5,107 nt of DNA from Desulfobacula sp. Its GTDB lineage: Bacteria; Desulfobacterota; Desulfobacteria; Desulfobacterales; Desulfobacteraceae. Where the stretch lies: positions 2,712-7,818 of the forward strand of contig JAOZRF010000120.1 in NCBI GenBank assembly GCA_029940245.1, read 5' to 3'. This document shows, piece by piece, positions 1-5,107 of this stretch. The notes below the pieces were generated by a model, which was not told where the DNA came from, searched no databases, and was given only the letters and a program-made list of their open reading frames with translations. Position 1 is the first letter of the stretch. Each line of letters starts with the position of its first letter. A program made the translations under genes and the position numbers.

Positions 1-1
1 A

Positions 2-2110
2 CATAATGGGGCAGGGGTTTTAAAATCATCCCGATTAGAATTGCCCAAAATAGAATTACCTGGGCTGGAATCAATAGTCAAATCCAGCCTTTCCAGTATG
101 GTTGAGCTATATGCAAAGGCCTGTCTTTATCTGGAAAGTCAATGGATCCGGGAATGGGATACAAATCTGGAACAAAATGCCCGGGTTTTGCCCTATCTTG
201 GATTTATCAAAGAGGAGCAGCGATTACAGGAGGATGATATATTAACACTCCAGGAACTGACACTTGAAGAAAGGATGATGCAATTACGGGCCATTGGGTA
301 TTTGAATTTTGCCTATACAAGGCTGGATCATGAAGGACGTTTTCTTTATATCCTTAAACCCTCCCGGCAAACTGCCCCTTCAAAATTTCGTAAGGGAGAT
401 TTTCTTAAACTTGCACCCCATGGCATTTTTGATATTCAAAGCGGTTTTCCTGTTATTATGGCTGAATATGATATGGAGGCAGGGGAAATATCCCTTCTCT
501 CCAGATCCGGGAGAATGCATTTAAGTAAACATCTATTATATTCCCTGGAAGAGGATACCAGCGATTGGAATCTACCAAAGTTGAGCCATGTTGCCACCAC
601 TCTTTTTGCTGGAGATCAGTCCCATCCTCTGCACCAATTGCTCACGGGATCTGCTTTGGACAGGCAATCTTCTGATTCTCTGTCCTGGCTTAAAAAATGG
701 CTGAGACACAATAATACCGGGCTGAACGCTTCCCAGAAAAATGCTTTGGCCCTGCCTTTTCAACACAGAACAAGCATGATACAAGGTCCTCCCGGAACAG
801 GGAAAACCCATTTGCTGGCTTGGATTTTAATCTCCCTGATCATGCAGGCCCATGAATTTAAAAAGCCCCTTCGCATCGGTGTGAGCGCCCTGACCCATCA
901 AGCCATTGACACCGTATTGAAAAAGGTGACCGGGCTTGTGAATCAATATTTGCCGGGCATTTTCCCAGGCAATTGTATAAAATGGGGTCAGGCCAGGCAA
1001 TTTGAAAAAATAGATGCCGATGAAAGAATTGATGAAAAAAGTCACAAAGATATGACTGTAGAGTTCCTGAATAATGCAGACGATGCAGATGATATCCTGA
1101 ATCGGCCCTGGCTGATCCTGGGTGCCACAGGTTATGGATTCTATAATCTTTTTGACAGTAAAGACAAAGAATTTCCCCGGGCCCTTGATTGGATTGTTTT
1201 TGATGAAGCCTCCCAGGTGCCGGTTCCCCAGGCTCTGCTGAGCCTTATTTACAGCCGGGGTAATTTTTTGTTCCTGGGGGATGTTAATCAGCTACCCCCT
1301 ATTGTGCTGGGGGATTATGGGGAAGATTTCAAGGAATCTTCGGGTCTGTTTTTAAACCAATCCATTCTGGCAAATTTTCTGGACATGTATCCACAGTCAC
1401 ATCAGGTAACCCTTGATATTACCTATCGCATGAACAAAGAAATCTGTGCCTTTCCCGGCAGAATCTGGTATCAAAGCATGCTGCACCCGGCATCTGCCAA
1501 TGCCCATGCAAGACTTGCCCTGAATAAGCCCTTACATGAGAGCACTGAAGATTCCGGAGTATTTTATCAGTATGATAGGATACTAGATCCTGAAAAGCCT
1601 GTTGTGCTGGTGTTGACTGATCATCAGGGATGTTTCCAGCAATCTGATATGGAAGCAGGTTTAATGGCCGCACTGGCCCACAGGTTAATAATAACTTATG
1701 GAATATTGCCTGATCAAATGGCTTTGATTTCACCCCACAGGGCCCAGAATAATGCCATAATCAAAAGACTTGGAAAAATGCTGGGAGATGATCATCTTCA
1801 GCTTCCGCTTGTGGATACCATTGAACGGGTTCAGGGAGCAGAAAGGGATATTATTATTTTTGGTATAACATCTTCTGACCCGGATCATCTGCTCAGTGAG
1901 TTTTTAAACAGCCCCAATCGTCTTAATGTTGCAATGACCCGGGCAAAAACAAAATTGATTGTTATTGGAAGCATGGCCTTTTTTTCAGCCATACCTTCTT
2001 TGGAAACCATGCTGGAGAAAAATAGCTGTTTTAAGAAATTATTGAGCCATTGCCGGAAACAAAATGCTGTTTTCCATTTTCCGGCAACAGGTTCAAAAAA
2101 TTATCCGTGA
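2..2110 (+). CDS. Superfamily 1 (Upf1/Dna2-like) DNA/RNA helicase, 5'-partial
   Basis: This is an ATP-dependent nucleic-acid helicase of the Upf1-like SF1B group (AAA_11/AAA_12 domains). The frame is open to the left edge. The first in-frame start codon is a TTG at 41 with no Shine-Dalgarno, so I treat the gene as truncated by the window. Numbering residues from that TTG, the motifs run in canonical order: Q-type motif LNASQKNAL near 229-237, Walker A GPPGTGKT 249-256, motif Ia around SALTHQAID, Walker B DEASQ 388-392, motif III GDVNQLPP 413-420, motif IV YRM 462-464, motif V ERVQGAERD 595-603 and motif VI NVAMTRAK 629-636. The roughly 230 residues before the motor include a region fitting the 1B beta-barrel of this family. 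No catalytic residue is missing. Many relatives carry an N-terminal nuclease or other domain, which would lie outside the window. The substrate (DNA or RNA) and the pathway cannot be told. Base composition looks richer in G+C than the downstream kinase genes. Confidence 0.93.
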   Translation, partial: HNGAGVLKSSRLELPKIELPGLESIVKSSLSSMVELYAKACLYLESQWIREWDTNLEQNARVLPYLGFIKEEQRLQEDDILTLQELTLEERMMQLRAIGYLNFAYTRLDHEGRFLYILKPSRQTAPSKFRKGDFLKLAPHGIFDIQSGFPVIMAEYDMEAGEISLLSRSGRMHLSKHLLYSLEEDTSDWNLPKLSHVATTLFAGDQSHPLHQLLTGSALDRQSSDSLSWLKKWLRHNNTGLNASQKNALALPFQHRTSMIQGPPGTGKTHLLAWILISLIMQAHEFKKPLRIGVSALTHQAIDTVLKKVTGLVNQYLPGIFPGNCIKWGQARQFEKIDADERIDEKSHKDMTVEFLNNADDADDILNRPWLILGATGYGFYNLFDSKDKEFPRALDWIVFDEASQVPVPQALLSLIYSRGNFLFLGDVNQLPPIVLGDYGEDFKESSGLFLNQSILANFLDMYPQSHQVTLDITYRMNKEICAFPGRIWYQSMLHPASANAHARLALNKPLHESTEDSGVFYQYDRILDPEKPVVLVLTDHQGCFQQSDMEAGLMAALAHRLIITYGILPDQMALISPHRAQNNAIIKRLGKMLGDDHLQLPLVDTIERVQGAERDIIIFGITSSDPDHLLSEFLNSPNRLNVAMTRAKTKLIVIGSMAFFSAIPSLETMLEKNSCFKKLLSHCRKQNAVFHFPATGSKNYP
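2050..2087 (+). repeat. Perfect 10-bp inverted repeat near the helicase 3' end
   Basis: The arms TTGCCGGAAA (2050-2059) and TTTCCGGCAA (2078-2087) are exact reverse complements separated by 18 nt. The repeat lies inside the helicase coding sequence, about 20 bp before the stop codon. No T-run follows directly, so it is not a standard intrinsic terminator. It could stabilise the mRNA 3' end, assist Rho-dependent ending, or simply be a chance match in codons. Confidence 0.5.
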
Positions 2111-2170
2111 ACAAATTTTTCTTTATTTACAGGATAAATGCAAAAAATGATTTTTTTTAAAATTGACTTG

Positions 2171-2200
2171 TTGAAATTTGATATATCCTATAAGTATGAT
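2171..2200 (+). promoter_or_regulatory. Candidate sigma-70-type promoter of the two-component cluster
   Basis: TTGAAA at 2171-2176 and TATGAT at 2195-2200 are each one mismatch from the -35 and -10 consensus, with an 18-bp spacer. A start site near 2207 would give a leader of about 34 nt before the GTG at 2241. The stretch is very AT-rich, so chance matches are likely. An alternative pairing, TTGACT (2163) with TATAAG (2189), has a 20-bp spacer and is weaker. Confidence 0.4.
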
Positions 2201-2240
2201 TTGGAATTTGATCAAATGATTGAATATAAAAAGGCATAAA

Positions 2241-2702
2241 GTGTTAAAGTACAATTTTCCCTTATCCAAAAAATTATTTACTCTGATCTGTATTGTTTTA
2301 TTGCTTATTATTTTACCTCTTTTTTATATCTACAAAACTTCTCTTACACAGTTTGGGCGTTATGCCCACACTGTGAATGAAAAACAGATAAAAAGCATGT
2401 CCAATTTTTATCTGTCCCGGATTGTAACTGAACAGGCTAAAAGCTACGATGAAATTTTTAAAAAAATTAAGGCGGTATCTTTTTTCCAATCCGTTCAAAG
2501 TATTTTTCCCATGATTATCAATACCAATCAAGGGATTATTAATTTGATGATCAATAATGAAAAATATATTTTGGCAACAGGCTCTCTTGAGTCGGTTGAC
2601 TGGCAACTTGTTCTTGTTGCCGGAAAATCGGATATACAGATAGCTGTAAATAAAACAGGGATAGCTCTGGACAAAAGCCTTGGCGATATATGGAAAAATT
2701 AA
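2241..2702 (+). CDS. Membrane-anchored Cache sensor fragment (probable remnant of a sensor histidine kinase N-terminus)
   Basis: A short basic N-terminus is followed by one strong membrane helix (LFTLICIVLLLIILPLFYIY), then about 115 residues predicted to be periplasmic. The stretch after the helix resembles the long first helix of a Cache domain. The segment NNEKYILATGSL followed by VDWQLVLVAGKSDI resembles the last strands of a double-Cache domain. Only about 25 residues lie between them, where a Cache core normally has 100 or more, so the sensory pocket seems to be deleted. No second membrane helix follows. I prefer the GTG at 2241 because AAGG lies 6 nt upstream. A TTG at 2220, directly after an in-frame stop, would add seven residues but lacks a ribosome site. 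The end overlaps the kinase gene by 13 bp in another frame, and one extra A in the A5 run at 2694-2698 would fuse the two. It may be translated as a vestigial membrane peptide or be a pseudogene. I see no independent function. Confidence 0.6.
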   Translation: MLKYNFPLSKKLFTLICIVLLLIILPLFYIYKTSLTQFGRYAHTVNEKQIKSMSNFYLSRIVTEQAKSYDEIFKKIKAVSFFQSVQSIFPMIINTNQGIINLMINNEKYILATGSLESVDWQLVLVAGKSDIQIAVNKTGIALDKSLGDIWKN

Positions 2703-3505
2703 GGAAGTTAAAAAAAATTGAAAAAGATCATGCAATGGAGCTTGAAAACAGGATCAGATTAAGGACCATTGAACTTGAAAAAAGTAATGATGAACTCAAA
2801 AACATCAAAGATGAGCTGGAGAAGACAGTTGCACAAAGAACACTTCAGCTTAAAAGATTGAACGAGCATCTTATCTATAGCGAGGAGAGCGAAAGAAAGG
2901 CCATTGCATCTGATCTTCATGATAGTGTCACTCAAACCCTTGCGTTGAGCATGTTTAAACTAAAGAATATTCAGGAATCTGATACGGATATTGATAAAGC
3001 GGATCTTTCAGAGATTCAGAATTATATTGAGCAGTCTATCAGGGAAATCCGATCCCTGATTTATCAGCTCAGTCCTCCCATTCTGGATGATTTTGATATT
3101 GAGATTGCATTGGGGTTTTTAATAGAGGAGACAAATGTCAAACACAACAGCCGGTTTAAATATATCAATAATATTGAGGATCCGGTTGATCTGGATCAGG
3201 CGGTTAAGGTGACTTTATACAGAGCCGTAAATGAGCTGATTACCAATATTTTAAAACATTCAGGTTGTAACGATGGGGAGATTGAAGTATCACAAACTAA
3301 AGAAAATATAATTGTAAGGGTTGAGGATCATGGAGCAGGTTTTGATGTGGAGACAATAAAAAAATCAGCTTCTTTTGGGTTTGGATTAAAAAGTCTTTCA
3401 GAACGGATGGAAAACTTTGAAGGAAAATTTTTAGTGGAGTCAAATTTTGGGAAAGGAACAAAAATTATTTTGATGGCTCCTGTTTCCCCTGGAAAAGATA
3501 GCTGA
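2690..3505 (+). CDS. NarX-type sensor histidine kinase, soluble, without sensor domain
   Basis: The gene encodes 271 residues. Residues 1-65 are highly charged and likely coiled coil, the usual linker between a membrane sensor and its kinase. A HisKA_3 dimerisation/phosphoacceptor domain follows, with the H-box around ERKAIASDLHDS (phospho-accepting His77). The HATPase_c domain carries the N-box NELITNILKHS (181-191), G1 box EDHGAGF (212-218) and G2 box FGFGLKSL (229-236). All catalytic boxes are present, so autophosphorylation and transfer to the adjacent NarL-type regulator are expected. There is no membrane helix, HAMP or PAS domain. The ATG at 2690 sits inside the end of the upstream sensor fragment and has no clear Shine-Dalgarno, so translation probably depends on coupling. 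A second in-frame ATG at 2735 is possible. In the -1 frame relative to the upstream gene the coiled coil continues smoothly from it, suggesting one ancestral gene. The stop is 1 nt before the regulator start. Confidence 0.9.
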   Translation: MEKLRKLKKIEKDHAMELENRIRLRTIELEKSNDELKNIKDELEKTVAQRTLQLKRLNEHLIYSEESERKAIASDLHDSVTQTLALSMFKLKNIQESDTDIDKADLSEIQNYIEQSIREIRSLIYQLSPPILDDFDIEIALGFLIEETNVKHNSRFKYINNIEDPVDLDQAVKVTLYRAVNELITNILKHSGCNDGEIEVSQTKENIIVRVEDHGAGFDVETIKKSASFGFGLKSLSERMENFEGKFLVESNFGKGTKIILMAPVSPGKDS

Positions 3506-3506
3506 T

Positions 3507-4163
3507 ATGAAAAAAATTAAAATTATTATAGCAGATGATCACAGTATTTTGCAGCATGGACTGGCTAATTCTCTGGAAATGGAAAAAAAATTTGAAATCG
3601 TTGCAAAGGCTGATACCGGCATTGCAGCCATTGAATATGCAAGCCGGTATCAGCCTGATTTGGTCATCATGGACATCAGCATGCCCGGGCTTAACGGGAT
3701 GGAAGCAACAAAACTGATTGTGACTAAAAATCCTGAAATAAAAGTTATTGCACTATCCATGCACATTGAGAAAATTTATGTCACAGGAATGATAAAAGCC
3801 GGTGCTTTAGGCTATATTTTAAAATCCTGTTCTTTTAAGGAATTGCTGACCTGTATCGAGATGGTTTTGTCCGGGGAATACTATTTTTGCAAAGAGGTGA
3901 AACCTCTTGTTACAGATAAAGGGCATACTCCTAAGAATAATAAACAGGTTTCTGGTTTTTCATTATTATCGGAAAGGGAGCGGCAGGTGTTGCAATTGAT
4001 TGCAGAAGGCCATTCAAGCAGGTCCATTGCAGAAAAATTAAATATCAGTATTAAAACAATTGATATCCATCGGGCACATTTAAAAAACAAATTGAATATT
4101 CACAGTATTGCCGAGTTGACAAAGTTTGCCATTACAGAAGGATTGAGTACTTCGATTTTATAG
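3507..4163 (+). CDS. NarL/FixJ-family response regulator (receiver + LuxR-type HTH)
   Basis: This 218-residue protein has the normal length for the NarL/FixJ family. The receiver domain spans about residues 3-120: the acidic pocket is Asp10-Asp11 (IADDHS), the phospho-acceptor is Asp56 in VIMDISMPG, the switch residue is Ser84 and the conserved Lys is Lys106 in YILK. A polar linker (about 125-150) leads to a LuxR/GerE helix-turn-helix, about 152-212, with LSERERQVLQLIAEG and the recognition-helix region SIKTIDIHRAHLKNKL. It should bind DNA as a phosphorylated dimer and act on sigma-70-type promoters. It starts 1 nt after the kinase stop, with GGAAAAGA (3491-3498) as a usable ribosome site inside the kinase gene, so the two are co-transcribed and form a cognate pair. 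Target genes are unknown. No key residue is missing. Confidence 0.95.
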   Translation: MKKIKIIIADDHSILQHGLANSLEMEKKFEIVAKADTGIAAIEYASRYQPDLVIMDISMPGLNGMEATKLIVTKNPEIKVIALSMHIEKIYVTGMIKAGALGYILKSCSFKELLTCIEMVLSGEYYFCKEVKPLVTDKGHTPKNNKQVSGFSLLSERERQVLQLIAEGHSSRSIAEKLNISIKTIDIHRAHLKNKLNIHSIAELTKFAITEGLSTSIL

Positions 4164-4201
4164 CAGTCAGACAATGGTTTTCACATTGCTATCGAAATTT
4201 C

Positions 4202-4230
4202 TTGACACATTTTTCAAAGGGTGGTAAAAA
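4202..4230 (+). promoter_or_regulatory. Probable sigma-70-type promoter of the tRNA gene
   Basis: A perfect -35 box TTGACA (4202-4207) is followed after 17 bp by TAAAAA (4225-4230), a four-of-six match to the -10 box. Initiation near 4237 would leave a 5' leader of about 14 nt before the mature tRNA end. The position directly upstream of a stable-RNA gene supports the call. Confidence 0.55.
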
Positions 4231-4250
4231 ACGCCTTGTTTAAAAATATT

Positions 4251-4327
4251 CGGGGCGTAGCGCAGTCTGGTAGCGCACTTGTCTGGGGGACAAGTGGTCA
4301 CAAGTTCAAATCTTGTCGTCCCGACCA
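4251..4327 (+). tRNA. tRNA-Pro (anticodon GGG)
   Basis: The 77-nt cloverleaf is complete. The acceptor arm CGGGGCG pairs with CGTCCCG (one G-U), the D-stem is GCGC/GCGC, and the anticodon stem is CTTGT/ACAAG around the loop CTGGGGG with anticodon GGG at 4285-4287. A 5-nt variable loop and the T-stem ACAAG/CTTGT with loop TTCAAAT follow, then discriminator A and an encoded CCA. It reads CCC and CCU proline codons. It stands alone with its own terminator. The 3' half of tRNA genes is a common integrase target, but no second copy of this 3' end is seen in the window. Confidence 0.97.
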
Positions 4328-4336
4328 CGTTATATC

Positions 4337-4370
4337 AAAGGTTTTCAGGTTTAACTGAAAACCTTTTTTT
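4337..4370 (+). terminator. Rho-independent terminator after tRNA-Pro
   Basis: The arms AAAGGTTTTCAG (4337-4348) and CTGAAAACCTTT (4355-4366) form a perfect 12-bp stem with loop GTTTAA. The 3' arm runs straight into a T-tract (4364-4370). It starts 10 nt after the tRNA CCA end and should end the tRNA transcript. Because the upstream A-run mirrors the T-run, it could also work for transcription from the opposite strand. Confidence 0.88.
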
Positions 4371-4454
4371 ATGGGGAAATAAAGCTGGTTACAAATTTGT
4401 CTGTATAGTTATGGCGTACCAGGAGGATTTAATAAAAAACATCTGATATCATAA

Positions 4455-4911
4455 AACGCCTTGATCCCTTTTATCCATGCAACAAAGAATAAACCGGGGC
4501 GATTTACCATTGCAAATAACGGCGGCATTCTTTTGGATGAAATTGGGGATACCGGTCTTTCGTTTCAGGTAAAGCTTCTTTGGGTTTTGGAGGACATCCC
4601 TCATTCTTGTGGATCATTTTATCGCCAGCCTGAATAAAATACACGGTAAATCTGTTCGTGGGATAAATAAAGAGGTCCTTGGAATCCTTATGGCCCATGA
4701 ATATCCAGGAAACATAAGGGAGTTGAAAAATAATTATGATCGTAACGCAACTGCCAAAGATCTTGGTATAGACAAAAGCATATTATTCAGAAAAATTGAC
4801 AAACTTAAGATCGAACTTCCAAAAATAGACGGGCGATTTAAAAAGGCAATATTTTTTTTGAAATGCTGCAATTTTGAGTCTCTATACCGTCGCATTTCTG
4901 CGATTTTTTAA
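4455..4911 (+). pseudogene. Decayed sigma-54 enhancer-binding protein (NtrC family) remnant
   Basis: Two reading frames carry pieces of one NtrC-type activator. Frame A (4455 to the stop at 4635-4637) reads ATKNKPGRFTIANNGG, then the Walker B region ILLDEIGD and FQVKLLWVLEDIP. Frame B (from about 4603) continues with ILVDHFIASLNK, then LMAHEYPGNIREL, then a Fis-type HTH, NATAKDLGIDKSILFRKI, ending in IELPKIDGR near 4836. The Walker A half, the GAFTGA loop, sensor I and the arginine finger are absent, so it cannot be an active ATPase. VLED is joined directly to EDIP, and IREL to the start of the Fis HTH, marking two internal deletions of roughly 50-70 residues each by comparison with the family. 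A one-base shift near 4602 separates the frames. The frame B tail after 4836 reads through a hairpin terminator and matches nothing. No start codon with a ribosome site is seen upstream, and frame A has a stop at 4452-4454. Confidence 0.85.
4890..4909 (+). terminator. Short rho-independent terminator at the end of the activator pseudogene
   Basis: The stem TCGCA/TGCGA (4890-4894, 4899-4903) with loop TTTC is followed at once by six Ts. The stem is only 5 bp but GC-containing. It lies inside the open reading tail that follows the activator homology, as expected if the ancestral gene stopped before it. Confidence 0.55.
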
Positions 4912-4997
4912 CACTGAAAAAAAATTGTTTTATAATAATACTTTTATAACCATTTATAATTATTGATATATTTTTTTATTATGAATTAAAATAGAAA
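4911..4997. other. AT-rich upstream region of a sigma-54 promoter
   Basis: About 85 bp almost free of G and C, rich in TTATAAT-like and TTTATAA-like words, separates the pseudogene terminator from the -24 box. I see no coding potential. Such DNA is often bent and suits IHF or activator looping at sigma-54 promoters. TTGATA at 4963-4968 resembles half of an IHF site, but the other half is out of register. No clear paired activator sites are visible. Confidence 0.4.
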
Positions 4998-5014
4998 CTG
5001 GCATGCTCCTTGCG
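4998..5014 (+). promoter_or_regulatory. Sigma-54 (RpoN) -24/-12 promoter
   Basis: CTGGCATGCTCCTTGCG fits the RpoN consensus: the GG (5000-5001) and GC (5012-5013) doublets are exactly 10 nt apart, within TGGCA and TTGC blocks. Transcription should begin near 5025. It faces the gene starting at 5090, so that gene probably needs an enhancer-binding activator and ATP hydrolysis to be expressed. The TTGC is followed by G where the consensus prefers A or T. Confidence 0.85.
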
Positions 5015-5074
5015 GTATTTCTATTAAAAGAGGGAAGGAATTGATCAATACCCCTTAGTTTTTTTATAGTTAAT

Positions 5075-5082
5075 AAAGGAGG
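5075..5082 (+). promoter_or_regulatory. Strong ribosome binding site AAAGGAGG
   Basis: AAAGGAGG is a near-perfect anti-16S match ending 7 nt before the ATG at 5090. It fixes the start of the last gene and is the best ribosome site in the window. Confidence 0.85.
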
Positions 5083-5089
5083 ACACCAG

Positions 5090-5107
5090 ATGAAAATAGG
5101 CATCAGA
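5090..5107 (+). CDS. Start of a sigma-54-controlled gene, product unknown (3'-partial)
   Basis: Only six codons, MKIGIR, are inside the window. The start is supported by the AAAGGAGG site and by the sigma-54 promoter about 65 nt upstream of it. MKIGIR begins some LOR/SDH-type (alanine dehydrogenase-like) proteins and also resembles the first residues of some chemoreceptors, but six residues cannot decide, so I assign no function. Confidence 0.7.

Noticed and set aside
41..43. TTG as the start codon of the helicase
   Set aside because: No Shine-Dalgarno precedes it, and the frame is open to the first base of the window with plausible protein sequence, so the gene most likely starts upstream.
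572..1733. Minus-strand open frames inside the helicase gene (572-811, 827-1045, 1419-1733)
   Set aside because: They lie opposite well-conserved helicase motifs, have no ribosome sites and no recognisable domains, so they are antisense shadows.
2690..2702. Programmed -1 ribosomal frameshift joining sensor fragment and kinase
   Set aside because: The A5 run is not a classical X XXY YYZ slippery heptamer in the needed register, and a fused product would still lack a second membrane helix. Mutation or stop-start coupling is simpler.
2313..2735. 140-codon minus-strand open frame opposite the sensor fragment
   Set aside because: The + strand has a clear membrane helix and Cache-like ending; the minus product has no recognisable domain.
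4151..4202. Terminator after the response regulator
   Set aside because: CAATG/CATTG (about 4171-4187) with outer TTCGAT/ATCGAA pairs makes only an interrupted stem and no proper T-run follows; I cannot support a terminator call.
4300..4327. Phage or island attachment site at the tRNA 3' end
   Set aside because: No direct repeat of the tRNA 3' sequence and no integrase gene are seen in the window.
4421..4443. AGGAGG with a short frame (ATG 4411, 11 codons)
   Set aside because: No ATG, GTG or TTG lies at a proper distance after the AGGAGG, and the 11-codon frame around it has no own ribosome site; likely chance or a remnant of the lost activator upstream region.
4504..4698. Minus-strand 64-codon open frame
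   Set aside because: It is antisense to the enhancer-binding-protein remnant, whose family motifs are plainly on the + strand.
4956..4968. IHF binding site upstream of the sigma-54 promoter
   Set aside because: TTGATA is present and the location would suit IHF, but the required YAA half is off by one base in the spacing.

Overview
The window looks like chromosomal DNA of an AT-rich, Gram-negative, sigma-54-using bacterium. Three things suggest an anaerobic member of the Desulfobacterota (old Deltaproteobacteria, perhaps Desulfobacterales): a Cache-type sensor kinase remnant, the remnant of a sigma-54 enhancer-binding protein, and a textbook -24/-12 promoter. That placement is inference from gene style, not proven by any marker gene.

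Layout, all genes on the + strand. (1) Positions 2-2110 hold the C-terminal 702 codons of a large superfamily 1 (Upf1/Dna2-like) helicase whose reading frame is open through the left edge, so its N-terminus is missing. (2) After about 110 bp with a plausible sigma-70-type promoter comes a tight two-component cluster. It consists of a membrane-anchored Cache sensor fragment (2241-2702), a NarX-type histidine kinase without membrane segments (2690-3505), and a NarL/FixJ-type response regulator (3507-4163). The first two overlap by 13 bp in different frames and look like one ancestral sensor kinase that lost most of its Cache domain and its second membrane helix, and then split by a frameshift. 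(3) A tRNA-Pro(GGG) gene (4251-4327) has its own promoter-like boxes and a strong hairpin terminator. (4) Positions 4455-4911 are a decayed sigma-54 activator (NtrC family): pieces of the AAA+ domain and the Fis-type helix-turn-helix are joined by two internal deletions and one frameshift. (5) An AT-rich stretch leads to a sigma-54 promoter at 4998-5014, a leader of about 65 nt, a strong ribosome binding site and the first six codons of a gene that runs off the right edge.

The kinase and regulator probably still work as a pair: the phospho-accepting His, N and G boxes, the receiver acidic pocket, the receiver Asp and the LuxR-type HTH are all present. The kinase's original periplasmic input appears to be lost or altered. 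The helicase is catalytically complete over the part visible, but what it does in the cell cannot be read from this window. I found no CRISPR array, insertion sequence or toxin-antitoxin pair. The most unusual content is two signalling genes decaying by internal deletion on either side of a tRNA gene.
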